The notes: generated by a model not told the origin, from the sequence alone. A DNA stretch of 64,000 nt from JBEDUK01 sp040414485 (GCA_040414485.1 JBEDUK010000013.1:1-64000); one strand, 5' to 3'. Positions 1 to 9,352 are shown, counted from the stretch's first letter. Numbers and translations: made by a program.

Positions 1-491
1 TCCGCCAGGTTCGGCACCTGCGTCACGTGCAGCTGGTTCTTCGCCTGCTGTCGAAGGATGGCGAGGAACTGCTGCTTCCCCGCCTGGGCCTGCGCCTCGC
101 TCGCGGCTTGGAGCACGAACACCGTGAGCACGTTCCTGGTCTGCGCGCCGTAGATGCACTGCTTCGCGGCGCTCTCGGCCTCCTCCTTGGCCCCGCCGGT
201 GAACGACGTCCCAGCGAGCGCTGACGCTTCGGTGGCGGGGACGAGCTGGCATGGGTCGACCACGGGGAGGACCCCGGTGCTGGATCCGCTCGGGCTCGGC
301 GCCGGCGCCGTGCTCGCCGGGGGCGAGCCACCCGCCCCTCCCGTCGTCGGCGTGGCGCCTGCGCCCGAGCTCCCTGTACCTTCGGTGGTACCCGTGGCGC
401 TTGCCGAGCCGCCGCATGCGGCTGCCGCGAGCGCCGTGGCAGTCGCCGCGACGAGCAACCAACCCCTCCACCTGATGCGTGTGAGCGTCAT
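1..491 (-). CDS. Putative lipoprotein (3' end outside window)
   Basis: Reading the minus strand from ATG at 491 gives an open frame of about 163 codons that runs off the left edge. A good AAGGAG ribosome site lies 7 nt before the ATG. The product begins with a basic n-region and an Ala-rich hydrophobic stretch ending in an AAAACGG lipobox-like site, so it is probably a membrane-anchored lipoprotein. A long Ser/Thr/Gly/Pro linker follows, then a folded part starting PCQLVPATEASALAG with a later Cys (KQCIYGA). The spacing of these cysteines recalls the DUF3558-type actinobacterial lipoproteins, but that match is from memory. Function is unknown. Confidence 0.75.
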   Translation of the reverse strand, partial: MTLTRIRWRGWLLVAATATALAAAACGGSASATGTTEGTGSSGAGATPTTGGAGGSPPASTAPAPSPSGSSTGVLPVVDPCQLVPATEASALAGTSFTGGAKEEAESAAKQCIYGAQTRNVLTVFVLQAASEAQAQAGKQQFLAILRQQAKNQLHVTQVPNLA

Positions 492-526
492 CCTGGAACT
501 CCTTTCGACGTGTGTGCGCGGGGCTG

Positions 527-2821
527 TCACAGGCCCTGCACCGAAACCGGAACGTCGCTGCTGCTGGTCGAACCGTCCCCCAGCTCACCCAGGGCGTTGT
601 CTCCCCAGCACTGCACGTCGACCGGGTTCTCGAGCAGCGTGCAGAACGAATCGTCCATGCCGCTGATCTCGATCGCATGGGACCCGAGATTCACGACCTG
701 GACCGGGACGTTCGAATCCGAGGTGGCGTTGTTGCCCAGTTCGCCGTTCGCGCCGCCGCCCCAGCAGAACACGTCCCCCGTCTGCACCAGTGCGCAGAAC
801 GTGTGTTGCGCGCCGACCAGCTGGGTCGCCGTCCCGCCCAACGAAACCTGTACGGGCTGGTTGCTCTGCCCTCCGATGGGGCTGCCGTTTCCCAGCTCTC
901 CCTCCGCGTTGGTGCCCCAGCACCAGACCTGGCCGCCGGCCACGAGCGCGCATGACGCCGCGTTGCCGGTCGCCAGTTGCACCGGGTCGGCGCTGGGCAG
1001 GCCGAGCACCGAGACCGGCAGGCTCTTCTGGCCCGATCCGTTGTGCCCCAGCGCACCGTCCGTGTCGTCGCCCCAGCAGAACGCCTTGCCCTTGTTCACG
1101 ACCGCGCACCCCCGCATGCCGCTGTTGACGATCTGGGTGACCTTGCCCGGGAGCTTCTGCACGGCCGTCGGGGTCCACCGGTCCGTCTTCGTGCCGTCAC
1201 CGATCTCGCCGTAGAGGTTGCTGCCCCAGCACCACGCGGCCGACTGAATGTCGATGGCGCACGTGTCCGCGCCCCCGCCGAACACCGTAGCCGCCGAGAT
1301 GCCGGACACAGGTTGTGGAGTCGCGTGCGGCACGTCGTCGCCCACGCCGTCCTCGCCTGCCACGTTGAGGCCCCAGCACGAGAGCGCACCCGCTGCCGAG
1401 AGGGCGCACCCGTCCATATAGCCGACACCGAGCATGCCCACCCCATTCGGCAGGGCCGTGATGTCCTGCGCGGATGTATTGAGATTGAAGTCGTTCCCGT
1501 CAGCGGATCCCCAGCACTTCACTCCGAGCGCCTGCGTGAGCGCGCACCCCAAGAACCCGCCCTCGGCGACGGCCTGCGTGCCGGATGTCAGTCCGATGAC
1601 CAGGACCGGCACGGCGCTCATGTCGGCGATCCCGCCGCCGCCGTTGCCGAGCTCGCCGTTCTCGTTCGATCCGAAGCACTCGACCAACCCGGTCGTCATC
1701 GCGACGCACGTGTGCCGGTAGCCCGCGGAGACCTGCAGCGGCCCGGTGCCCGACCCGCCGGACGGCGGCTGCACCGGCCCGAGATACGGCACGGGCGTGT
1801 TCGACGACGCGAACACGCCGTCGCCGAGCTCCCCCTTGTACCCGTCACCCCAGCAGGCCACGTCGTTCGTCGACCCCAACGTGGCGCAGGTGTGCGAAAG
1901 CCCGGCGGAGATCTGCATCGCGCCCTGGGTCAGGCCCACCACCTGGGTCGGCACGAGTTGGTCGGTGTTCGTCCCGTCGCCGATCTGTCCGTCACCGTTG
2001 TCGCCCCAGCACTTCACATCGCCGGCGTAGCCGACGATCGCGCACGTGTGGAACCCGCCGGCGGTGATCGACCACGCGTTGGAGATGCCCGACACGGGCA
2101 CGGGGACGTTGCTGGACTGGGTCGTCCCGTTGCCGAGCGCGCCGAAGATGTTCGATCCCCAGCAGCGCACGCTCCCCCCATCCATGAGGGTCGCGCACGC
2201 GTGGAAGCCGCCGACGGCGATCGCATACGCCGGCCCCAGACCGATGACGAACTTCGGCTTCTTCGAGCTGTTGTTCGTGCCGTTGCCGAGCTGGCCGTCG
2301 TCGCCCCGGCCCCAGCAGTACACCGCTCCGCCGACGACGAGGGCGCACGCGAACTCGTTGCCGGCGGCGATCTGCGTGGCCGGCGGCAGTCCGGCGACCT
2401 TGACCGGCACGGCGGAATGGCTCGTCTTCGTGCCGTTGCCAAGCTGTCCGTAGTTGTCCTTGCCCCAGCACCACGCCTGGTCCGCGACGTCGATCGCGCA
2501 GACGTGGAAGTCGCCTGCATCGATCGCGGTGGCCGGTGGCATGCCGGCGACCTGGACGGGGACGTGAGAATCGGTCGTCGATCCGTTCCCCAGCTCGCCG
2601 AAGCCGTTCTCGCCCCAGCAGTACGTCTGCTGCGAGGTGGTGATCGCGCACGAGTCGTGCTGCCCCGTCGTCACGATCGTCGAGGTGCCGGCCATCGCCG
2701 GTGTGGCGGCCGTCGCGGCGAGCGCCGTGAGGCACGCCGCCGACACGGCGACCACCGTGAGGATGGCCGAGAGGCGAACCCGCCGCCGGGCCCGGCGCAT
2801 GGTGCGTTCGATGCCGTTCAT
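527..2821 (-). CDS. Secreted RCC1-like beta-propeller protein, 14 repeats
   Basis: 764 residues. The N-terminus is basic, followed by a hydrophobic segment ending ATPAMA, a typical Sec signal peptide. The rest consists of about 14 repeats of roughly 50 residues, each centred on a CWGxNxxGxLGNG motif that is diagnostic of RCC1/BNR-type propellers. Two repeats near the middle (around residues 420-490) are degenerate. Almost every repeat carries a second Cys (CAI, CAL, CAV) 8-12 residues before the CWG Cys, so a disulfide per blade is likely in this exported protein. Fourteen repeats would make two seven-bladed propellers. The ATG overlaps the upstream gene's stop (ATGA), and GGAAGGAG precedes it. 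The ligand is unknown; adhesion or protein binding is inferred. Confidence 0.88.
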   Translation of the reverse strand: MNGIERTMRRARRRVRLSAILTVVAVSAACLTALAATAATPAMAGTSTIVTTGQHDSCAITTSQQTYCWGENGFGELGNGSTTDSHVPVQVAGMPPATAIDAGDFHVCAIDVADQAWCWGKDNYGQLGNGTKTSHSAVPVKVAGLPPATQIAAGNEFACALVVGGAVYCWGRGDDGQLGNGTNNSSKKPKFVIGLGPAYAIAVGGFHACATLMDGGSVRCWGSNIFGALGNGTTQSSNVPVPVSGISNAWSITAGGFHTCAIVGYAGDVKCWGDNGDGQIGDGTNTDQLVPTQVVGLTQGAMQISAGLSHTCATLGSTNDVACWGDGYKGELGDGVFASSNTPVPYLGPVQPPSGGSGTGPLQVSAGYRHTCVAMTTGLVECFGSNENGELGNGGGGIADMSAVPVLVIGLTSGTQAVAEGGFLGCALTQALGVKCWGSADGNDFNLNTSAQDITALPNGVGMLGVGYMDGCALSAAGALSCWGLNVAGEDGVGDDVPHATPQPVSGISAATVFGGGADTCAIDIQSAAWCWGSNLYGEIGDGTKTDRWTPTAVQKLPGKVTQIVNSGMRGCAVVNKGKAFCWGDDTDGALGHNGSGQKSLPVSVLGLPSADPVQLATGNAASCALVAGGQVWCWGTNAEGELGNGSPIGGQSNQPVQVSLGGTATQLVGAQHTFCALVQTGDVFCWGGGANGELGNNATSDSNVPVQVVNLGSHAIEISGMDDSFCTLLENPVDVQCWGDNALGELGDGSTSSSDVPVSVQGL

Positions 2822-3162
2822 CGCTGCTCCTTCCCTTGGCTCGGATGAGCCGGTGTGGGATGCGGTGGCGGACCCTGGCGGCCGGCCGGGTGCGTGGAGT
2901 CGGTGGCCTCGAGGATCCGTTCGAACGTGATCGCCGCCCGCGCGGCCGCCAGGCGGACCGCCTCAGGCGAACCCTCGAACAGGCAGAGCAGGACCTCGTC
3001 GTCGCGGACGAGGATCGAGCCGAGGTATTCGACGCGCGCTCCGTCACCCGCGAGCGCCGCCGCCGCGGCCTGCGCCCGGTGGTCGAGGGCGTGCACGTCC
3101 GCCTCGCTCACTCCGGGCCAGAAGCACTCGACGACGTAGGTCGCTTCGATGGAGCCGTCCAC
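2818..3162 (-). CDS. Small DUF4242-like protein
   Basis: 114 residues from a GTG start; the start is not strongly supported by a ribosome site. The core reads VECFWPGVSEADVHALD, then YLGSILVRDDEVLLCLFEG, then a helix AVRLAAARAAITFERI. This is the pattern I associate with small alpha/beta DUF4242 or nickel-binding-like actinobacterial proteins. The last 25 residues are Pro/His-rich and probably disordered. The stop overlaps the start of the RCC1-like gene by 4 nt, so the two are likely translationally coupled, although one product is cytosolic and the other secreted. No catalytic motif is visible and the biochemical role is unknown. Confidence 0.7.
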   Translation of the reverse strand: MDGSIEATYVVECFWPGVSEADVHALDHRAQAAAAALAGDGARVEYLGSILVRDDEVLLCLFEGSPEAVRLAAARAAITFERILEATDSTHPAGRQGPPPHPTPAHPSQGKEQR

Positions 3163-3210
3163 GAGCCGGGACGCTATGGGGCCGGCGGCTCCATGGAATC
3201 GGGAGATTCC

Positions 3211-6051
3211 CTACGTTTCGGTGGCCGGTCCCTCCCGTGCCATCACCCGTCCGAGCTCCGCTCGCGTCCGGATGCCGAGCTTCCGGTAGACCCGGGCCAG
3301 GTTCGCCTCGACGGTCTTCGGACTCACGAACGTGCGCTCCGCGATCTGGCGGTTGGTGAGGCCCGACGCCGCGAAGGCCGCGATCCGCTCCTCGGTGGGC
3401 GTGAGGCTGGCGGAGGCCCGCCGCACCGGAATCCTGGCCAGTTCGGCGCGGGTTCGCTCGGCCCAGCCCGCCGCCCCGATGGACTCGAACGCTCCCAGCG
3501 CCTCCTCGAGGGCGGCCCGAGCCAGGCGCTTCTCCTTCCTTCGACGCCGGATCTGCCCGAGGGCGAACAGCGACCTCGCCCGCTCGAGCGGCATCGGGAG
3601 GGCGTCGAAGCCGCGGACGGAGCGCTCCGCCGCTTCCAGCGCCGGATCCAGGCGGCCGTTCGCGGCCTCCAGGAGCGCGCGACCCCTGGCGCCGATCGCG
3701 AGCGCGGACGCCGCGGAGGCCCGCTCGGCATCCGATTCGAACAGCGCCAGTTCCCGAGCCGCGTCGTCCAGCCGTCCCGCGGCGATCAGCGCTTCCACCA
3801 GCTCGTGGCGCGCGTGGGCGTTCCACCGCGGATCCCTGACGCCGGCGTTCCGATGGAGCTCGACGACAGCTTCGAGAGAGATCACGGCACCGTCGAACCG
3901 CCCACGGGCCATCGCCGTCAGCCCGAGCGCGACGAGCGCCGGCGACCGGTCGGCACCGATCGAAGGATTGGACCGGGTCAGAGCCGAGACTCGTTCGGCC
4001 TCCGAGTCGGCTTCGCCCAGCCGGCCGGCCATCGCCAGCGAGATCGCATGGAAGCCGATGGCCCACGGGTGCTCGGCGCCCGTCTCCAAGATGCGCTCGA
4101 GCAGCTCGTCCCCATGCGCGAGCGCCTCCTGCAATCTGCCCCCCATGACCTCGCCCTCGATCATCCATGCGAGGACCGCGGGCAGCACCGAGCGGTTCTC
4201 CACCGCGACACGGTCGTAGAACCGCTGAAGGGTGGAGAGCCCTTCGTCGATCCGTCCCTCCACGAGCAGCATGCGTCCGACCAGGTCGTCGGCCAGGACG
4301 GCCGAGCGGACGGGCGGGAACCGCCGTCGCGGCTCGGCGGGAACGGGGTCCAACGTCTCGAGATCGATGCCGAGGCCGGCGACGAACCGCGCCTCGAGGA
4401 GCGCCGCGCGGCTGTAGTAGGCGACCTCGGCGTCCGGGTCCTGGATCCTGGCGAGCGCGTCGAGGCCCTTGGACGCCGCTTCCACCTTCAGGTCTGCATC
4501 GTTGTCGGCGATCCGGGAGAGCAGCTCGTAGATCTCCGCCTGCAGCTGCGGCGCCTCCACGGCATCCGCGGCGCCCTGGGTGCCGTGTTCGATGGCGCGT
4601 TCGAGCGATCCGGACATCCGAGCCACGTACATCAGGTGGTAGAGGGCGAGCGCGCGGAGCGCACCCGGTTCGAGGCCGGACGCCACCGACTCGAGCTCGG
4701 TGATCCCGCCCGGCGCATTGCCGGCGGCGTGGAGCAGCCGCCCCAGGGCGATCCGCCGAAGCGTCATCGCCTCGAGATCGCCCGCCGGCGTCAGCCGCCA
4801 CGCCTTGCGCATGAGGTCCGCCGCCGTGTCCGGCGCGCCCCGCCACCACGCCTGCTCGGCCGCCTCCTCCAGCGCACGCGCGACGCCGGCGTCGGGGCCG
4901 CCGGCCGCGGCTGCGAGATGGCGGGCCTGCTCGACCGGATCGTCGGTGAGCTCGGCGGCCGCCGCGTGGAGCTCCGCCCTGCGATCCTGAGCGATCGATC
5001 CGTATGCCGCCGCGGCCAGGATGGGATGGGCGAACCGGATCCGTTCGCCCTCCATGACGAGGACCGCCGCGCGTTCCGCCTCGCCGAGCGCACGTTCGAC
5101 ATCAACCGATCTCGGGACCATGCCGCGCAGCGTCGTGACCGTCGGAGCGTGGAGCACCGAGGCCGCCTGGACGATCGCCCGGACGCGGGCGGGAAGGGCG
5201 TCCAGCCGGGACCGCACGAGTTCCATGACGCCCTCGGGCAACGGTTCGTCCAGGCCGTCCGCGGCGTGCACGCTTCCTCGCGCCCGCGCCAGTTCCAGCG
5301 CGTAGAACGGGTTGCCGCCGGACAGTTCGGCGATGCGAAGGACCCGCGGCCAGGCCGGCGCCCACCCGAGCCGGCGGCGCAGGATCCGCGCGAGGTCGCT
5401 CGGACCGAGCGGACCCGGCCGGATCGTGCCGAGGCGGTCCGACGGCACCGAGCGGTCGAGGTCGAACGGCCAGCCGGCGGCTCCTTCGCCCAGACGCGCG
5501 AGGAGGACGCGGACCGGAGCGCCCCCCAGGCGGCGGGCCACGTACGAGAGAACCTTCGTGGACGGCGCGTCGAGCCACTGGGCGTCGTCGACGGCGAGGA
5601 GGAGCGGGCGTTCCCCGGCGATGAGCCGAACGGCCGCGAGCATCGCAACCGACAGCGACAGCCGGTCGAATCGGCCCTCCTCCCTCCGGAGCAGACGGTT
5701 GAGCGCCTGCGCCTGCGGGGACGGAAGCGCCTCGATCACGCGCGCCTCGACGTGCCCCAGGAGCTCGATGAGGGCGCTGTAGGAGAGGTCGGTTTCGGCA
5801 CGGCCTGGCCGGGCAACCATCGCCGCCAGCCCCAGCTCGCGGGCCTCGCCGACCGCATGGTCGAAGAGCGTCGTCTTCCCGATCCCGGCCCCACCGTCGA
5901 TCAGCAGCGCGCTCGGCTCAGGCGTGTCGTCGGCGATGAACCGGTGGAGCGCCACCAGCTCGTCCCGCCGGCCAAGGACGGACGAGCCCAGGGAACCCCG
6001 GCCGTCCTGGGCCGGGGGGCGCGGCCCCATGAGGGCGTCCTCGACGGGCAT
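3211..6051 (-). CDS. LAL-family LuxR transcriptional regulator with AAA ATPase domain
   Basis: About 947 residues if translation starts at the ATG at 6051 (MPVEDALMGP). The open frame extends to 6324, but that would overlap the preceding kinase gene by about 180 nt and add low-complexity Arg-rich sequence, so I reject it. The N-terminal NTPase has Walker A GGAGIGKTTL and Walker B LLLAVDDAQWLDA. The middle is a long TPR-like helical region. The C-terminus is a LuxR helix-turn-helix (LTPTEERIAAFAASGLTNRQ, then SPKTVEANLARVYRKLGI). This is the full-length layout of large ATP-binding LuxR (MalT-like) activators. The inducing signal is unknown; it lies close behind a histidine kinase on the same strand but has no receiver domain. 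Confidence 0.9.
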   Translation of the reverse strand: MPVEDALMGPRPPAQDGRGSLGSSVLGRRDELVALHRFIADDTPEPSALLIDGGAGIGKTTLFDHAVGEARELGLAAMVARPGRAETDLSYSALIELLGHVEARVIEALPSPQAQALNRLLRREEGRFDRLSLSVAMLAAVRLIAGERPLLLAVDDAQWLDAPSTKVLSYVARRLGGAPVRVLLARLGEGAAGWPFDLDRSVPSDRLGTIRPGPLGPSDLARILRRRLGWAPAWPRVLRIAELSGGNPFYALELARARGSVHAADGLDEPLPEGVMELVRSRLDALPARVRAIVQAASVLHAPTVTTLRGMVPRSVDVERALGEAERAAVLVMEGERIRFAHPILAAAAYGSIAQDRRAELHAAAAELTDDPVEQARHLAAAAGGPDAGVARALEEAAEQAWWRGAPDTAADLMRKAWRLTPAGDLEAMTLRRIALGRLLHAAGNAPGGITELESVASGLEPGALRALALYHLMYVARMSGSLERAIEHGTQGAADAVEAPQLQAEIYELLSRIADNDADLKVEAASKGLDALARIQDPDAEVAYYSRAALLEARFVAGLGIDLETLDPVPAEPRRRFPPVRSAVLADDLVGRMLLVEGRIDEGLSTLQRFYDRVAVENRSVLPAVLAWMIEGEVMGGRLQEALAHGDELLERILETGAEHPWAIGFHAISLAMAGRLGEADSEAERVSALTRSNPSIGADRSPALVALGLTAMARGRFDGAVISLEAVVELHRNAGVRDPRWNAHARHELVEALIAAGRLDDAARELALFESDAERASAASALAIGARGRALLEAANGRLDPALEAAERSVRGFDALPMPLERARSLFALGQIRRRRKEKRLARAALEEALGAFESIGAAGWAERTRAELARIPVRRASASLTPTEERIAAFAASGLTNRQIAERTFVSPKTVEANLARVYRKLGIRTRAELGRVMAREGPATET

Positions 6052-6145
6052 GCTGGCTACGGTGCCAGACGGGGGTTCGAAGCGCCAAACGAGGCGGGCA
6101 CCGTCGAGGACGTGAGCCCGCCTGCGGGAATGCGCCGCAGTATCG

Positions 6146-7525
6146 TCAGGATACGTTACTGGTCCGGCGGCGGTCGTCGTGCGACCCGGCCGCGGCCGGT
6201 GATTTGCCCGGCACCGTGACGGCGCTCGCGACGACCGTCTGGGGACTCGGCGCCGCCTCCTCGGGTGAGGTCTGCTCCCGCGGGCTCGCTTCGGACGTTC
6301 CGTAGCCCGGCCCGGGATGCTCATCCTCAGCAGCGGCAGGCGTCGCGGGCAGCGTCACCGTGAACGTCGAGCCCGCGCCGAGGACGCTTTCGACCCGCAC
6401 CTCGCCGCGGTGTGATCCGGCCACGTGCCGCACGATCGACAGACCGAGCCCGGTCCCGCCCGTCTCGCGCGAGCGTGCCGGGTCCACCCGGTAGAAGCGT
6501 TCGAAGACCCGGTCGAGATCTCGGGACGGGATGCCGATGCCCGTGTCGTCCACCGCGATCTCGGCGGTGTCGCCCACCGCCGCGAGCGACACTCGGATCC
6601 GCCCGCCGTCCTCCGTGTACCTGATGGCGTTGTCGACGAGGTTGTGCACGAGCAGCGCGAGGTCCGCTTCGCTGCCGAGGACTTCGAGCGGTTCGAGGCG
6701 CTCGACGACGAGCGTGAGGCCGGCCGACTCCGCGCGCGGGCGGAGGCGCTCGGCCTCGGTACTGACCACGTGGTCCAGTCGAACGGGCGCGGGCTCGTGG
6801 AGCTCGCCCTCCAGGCGCGACAGTTCGAGCAGGTCGCGGACCAAGCGCGACAGCCGGTTCGCCTCGGATTCCAGCCGGGCCAGGAACCGTTCCGCGGCAT
6901 CCGGGTCCTCGGCCACCGCGTGGCGGAGCGTCTCCGCGATCGCCAGGATCGACGCGACCGGCGTCTTCAACTCGTGCGAGGCGTTCGCGACGAAGTCCCG
7001 GCGCAGGCGCTCGACGCGGCGAGCCGCCGTCACGTCCCGGGCGACGACCACGACCGTGCCGGCCGGCAGAGACGGCACGACGCTCGCCTCGACGACTGCG
7101 CGGGCGGTCTCGAACTGCCGGATGACCGGTTCGGACGCGCCCTGCCGGATGATCGGCTCGGACGCGCTGCCGGGGGCCGCCTCGCCCCGCGCCGACAGCA
7201 CCGCGTCCCGAAGCGCCGCCGGCGTCACCTCCTGGGCCGATCCGAAGCGCCGGCCGAGGATCTCGCGGGCCGCGTCGTTCGCATAGGCCACGGCGCCGTC
7301 CGGGGCGAACAGGACCACGCCCTCGGTCATGGCCGACAGGACGGTGTCGCGGGTGGCAACTTCGGATGCGAGCGCGTCCGCACGCCGCTGTTCGATCCGT
7401 CGCGCCCGGGCGGCGTCGGCGGCCTCTCGCTCCTGGTCGCGCGCGGTGTGAACAGACCAGCTGACCGCCCCGGCGACCGCGGCCACTGCGATCGCGATGA
7501 GCATCATCGCCGCTGCCAGCCCCAT
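6146..7525 (-). CDS. PAS-containing sensor histidine kinase, PhoR/SenX3-like
   Basis: 459 residues from ATG at 7525; a GTG at 7594 in the same frame would add 23 residues but overlaps a possible regulatory repeat. One membrane helix (about residues 2-22) is followed by a short coiled linker, a PAS domain (TEGVVLFAPDGAVAYANDAA), HisKA with the phospho-acceptor His in FVANASHELKTPVASI, and HATPase boxes N (HNLVDNAIRYTE), G1 (VDDTGIGI) and G2 (GGTGLGLSIV). The tail is Pro/Ser-rich. This layout is typical of phosphate-sensing PhoR/SenX3 kinases. No response regulator is adjacent; the OmpR-type regulator near 35 kb, at the end of the second pst operon, also lacks a kinase, so they may be partners (inference). 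Confidence 0.88.
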   Translation of the reverse strand: MGLAAAMMLIAIAVAAVAGAVSWSVHTARDQEREAADAARARRIEQRRADALASEVATRDTVLSAMTEGVVLFAPDGAVAYANDAAREILGRRFGSAQEVTPAALRDAVLSARGEAAPGSASEPIIRQGASEPVIRQFETARAVVEASVVPSLPAGTVVVVARDVTAARRVERLRRDFVANASHELKTPVASILAIAETLRHAVAEDPDAAERFLARLESEANRLSRLVRDLLELSRLEGELHEPAPVRLDHVVSTEAERLRPRAESAGLTLVVERLEPLEVLGSEADLALLVHNLVDNAIRYTEDGGRIRVSLAAVGDTAEIAVDDTGIGIPSRDLDRVFERFYRVDPARSRETGGTGLGLSIVRHVAGSHRGEVRVESVLGAGSTFTVTLPATPAAAEDEHPGPGYGTSEASPREQTSPEEAAPSPQTVVASAVTVPGKSPAAAGSHDDRRRTSNVS

Positions 7526-7588
7526 CAGAGCCTGAGTGTACCCACGCCGCCCGCCGGCGATGACAGCGCAGCCGCCGAGCCGCGGCTC

Positions 7589-7610
7589 GGCCACCGGATG
7601 TTCACCGAAC
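7589..7610 (+). promoter_or_regulatory. Weak PHO-box-like repeat upstream of the secreted protein gene
   Basis: Two adjacent 11-nt units, GGCCACCGGAT and GTTCACCGAAC. Only the second is a good match to the actinobacterial PHO unit (GTTCACC plus 4 nt). It lies 18 nt upstream of the ATG at 7628 and between divergent genes, one of which is the PhoR-like kinase. Low confidence. Confidence 0.3.
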
Positions 7611-7627
7611 CGTTATCCTCGGCACGT

Positions 7628-8674
7628 ATGGTGCGACACGCGATGCGAAGGCTGCGAGGAGGGGGTTCCCCCGGCGCTTCGATGCGGACGACGGTCGGGG
7701 TCACGGTCGTGTCCGCGGCCCTCACGATCCTTCTGGCCCTCCCGGCAGCGGCCGCCCCGACCACCCCGACCACGCCGCCGGCGTCTCCTTCCGGCGGCGG
7801 CACGACGAACGCCGACCTCAACGCCGCACAGGCGCACCTGGCAACGATCGAAGCGCGGCTGCCGACGCTTCAGAAGACGGTTGCGATGCTCCAGAGGAAG
7901 GTCAACACGCAGTCCGCAAGGCTCACCGTGGCAGCGGATGCCGCCTCAGCGGCCGAGTCGCGGCTCGTATGGGCCGCGGGCCTTCTGAGCACGGGCGAGG
8001 AGGGCGGGTCCATCGGCGCCTCACGGATCGTGATCCTGGTGGCCGCCGCGCGGGCCGCCGTCCAGGAGACGACCGCTCGGGCGGAAGCCGTGCGAAAGGC
8101 GGCCGCGTCCACGCATTTCCTCCCCCGTCTGTTCAAGGCGCAGGCCGAGTTCACCCGGCTTCGGGCCGATCGCGTCAGGACGGAGAACCGGATCGACGCG
8201 TTGCTCGAACAGCTGCGTGTGATCGACACGGGTGCGTCGGCCCCGGCCGGCACCACGCACATCGCCTATGGCGACTGGGCGGGAGCGCTGCTGTCGACGC
8301 TCGGCCTGCCCACCTGTGGGAACAACCTGGCAGTGGTGGTGGCCTGGCAGGTCGCCGAGTCCACGGACGCGATGTGGAACCCGCTCGCGTCGACGCACAC
8401 CGTGGCCGGGGCGACGAAGTTCAATTCGGCGGGAGTCAAGAATTACCCCTCGCTCGAAGCGGGCCTGCAGGCAACCGGTCAAACGCTGTGGGGCGGCTAC
8501 TACCGCTACGGCTACGGCTGGATCCTCTACGACCTGTACTCGTGCGCGGACCCCATGACCACGGCGCAGGCGATCAACGCCTCCGCCTGGTGCTACGGAT
8601 GCGCGGCCGGCACCTACGTCACCGGCGTCGTGCCGAAGGTCGAGGCGAACTACAAGGCGTACGCGGGCCTGTAG
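7628..8674 (+). CDS. Secreted protein with coiled coil and peptidoglycan-hydrolase-like C-terminal domain
   Basis: 348 residues from ATG at 7628, no clear ribosome site; a TATCCT element 10 nt upstream suggests a possibly leaderless transcript. A signal peptide (hydrophobic stretch ending LPAAAA) is followed by a Thr/Pro linker, a long alpha-helical region (about residues 60-205) likely to form a coiled coil, and a C-terminal domain with the segments WQVAESTDAMWNPLAST, FNSAGVKNYPSLEAGLQAT and YYRYGYGWILYDL plus three cysteines. The NPL...FNS.GVKNYPS...G..AT pattern occurs in actinobacterial phage and cell-wall lysozyme-like proteins. A cell-wall role is inferred; I cannot assign catalytic residues. 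Confidence 0.72.
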   Translation: MVRHAMRRLRGGGSPGASMRTTVGVTVVSAALTILLALPAAAAPTTPTTPPASPSGGGTTNADLNAAQAHLATIEARLPTLQKTVAMLQRKVNTQSARLTVAADAASAAESRLVWAAGLLSTGEEGGSIGASRIVILVAAARAAVQETTARAEAVRKAAASTHFLPRLFKAQAEFTRLRADRVRTENRIDALLEQLRVIDTGASAPAGTTHIAYGDWAGALLSTLGLPTCGNNLAVVVAWQVAESTDAMWNPLASTHTVAGATKFNSAGVKNYPSLEAGLQATGQTLWGGYYRYGYGWILYDLYSCADPMTTAQAINASAWCYGCAAGTYVTGVVPKVEANYKAYAGL

Positions 8675-8704
8675 AGCGCGACGAGCCGCATCCCTACCCG
8701 ATCC

Positions 8705-9352
8705 CTACCCGTCGAATCCGAACCGCGCCGCGACCTTCGCGAACATCTGGAAGTCGGCCTGGCGAGGCGTTGGCGTGGTGTCGATCGACAACACGTAGCC
8801 CCTGCCGTCCCGGACCACCAGGTACTCGCGCTCGATCAGCTTCGAGCCATTCGACGAGGCGCTCCAGTCGAATCGCCGCGCCGGCCGGCCACCGAGATCG
8901 GTCGCGACCTGGTCGGTCACACCCTGGAAGCCGGGGATCTGTGCCAGACGGCTCGCGGTGATGGATGCGAATCCGTCGAGCGTCATGCCGGCGTCCAGCG
9001 GGACCACCAGCACCTGGATGAGGGTCGTGCCGATGAAGGGACTGACGACCGCTGCCCGGACGAGCGGGTTCTGGGCGGCTGCCCGGTGCGTCACGTCGTT
9101 CATCCACGCCGGCGTCTGGAGTGCGAACCCGTCGGCGCCGTCCGTGTAGACGGTCCACCCGCTCTCGCCGGGCGTGACCTGGAGCCCCGCCGGAGGGGGT
9201 GTCGCCGTACTCGGCGACGTCGGCTGAGTTCCGGTGCTCGCCGGTGGGCCCGCCGTGGTCCCTGCGGCATCCGCGCTCCCGGATGAGCATGCCGCAGCGC
9301 TGAGCGCGATCGCAGCCAGCAGGAGCGCGAATCGGACCGAACGAGCGGGCAT
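8705..9352 (-). CDS. Lipoprotein, PsbP/DUF1795-like fold possible
   Basis: 215 residues from ATG at 9352. The signal sequence ends in SAAAC, a good lipobox, so Cys would be lipidated. A Thr/Pro/Ala linker of about 35 residues leads to a domain beginning SGWTVYTDGADGFALQTPAWM, continuing with LIQVLVVPLDAGMTLDGFASI and RRFDWSASSNGSKLIEREYLV. This arrangement resembles extracytoplasmic PsbP or DUF1795-like lipoproteins; that is a fold-level impression only. Two adjacent PHO-box-like units sit about 20 nt upstream, which would place the gene in the phosphate regulon. It is convergent with the gene before it. Confidence 0.78.
   Translation of the reverse strand: MPARSVRFALLLAAIALSAAACSSGSADAAGTTAGPPASTGTQPTSPSTATPPPAGLQVTPGESGWTVYTDGADGFALQTPAWMNDVTHRAAAQNPLVRAAVVSPFIGTTLIQVLVVPLDAGMTLDGFASITASRLAQIPGFQGVTDQVATDLGGRPARRFDWSASSNGSKLIEREYLVVRDGRGYVLSIDTTPTPRQADFQMFAKVAARFGFDG

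Noticed and set aside
1527..2650. Regularly spaced similar DNA segments that could suggest a repeat array or CRISPR
   Set aside because: They are the codons of the RCC1 CWG-GELGNG repeats, in one reading frame with no identical spacers or repeats.
977..2848. 623-codon plus-strand frame opposite the RCC1-like gene
   Set aside because: The minus strand has signal peptide and 14 clear repeats; the antisense frame reflects the repeats' base bias.
3195..3210. Small inverted repeat GGAATC/GATTCC next to the LAL stop
   Set aside because: A 6-bp stem is too short to call a terminator or operator.
2836..6219. 1127-codon open frame on the plus strand opposite the LAL regulator
   Set aside because: It is Arg-rich with no domain pattern, and the opposite strand encodes a complete LuxR-type ATPase. 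High GC creates such antisense frames.
6052..6324. N-terminal extension of the LAL regulator
   Set aside because: It overlaps the kinase gene and is low-complexity; ATG at 6051 gives a normal family length.
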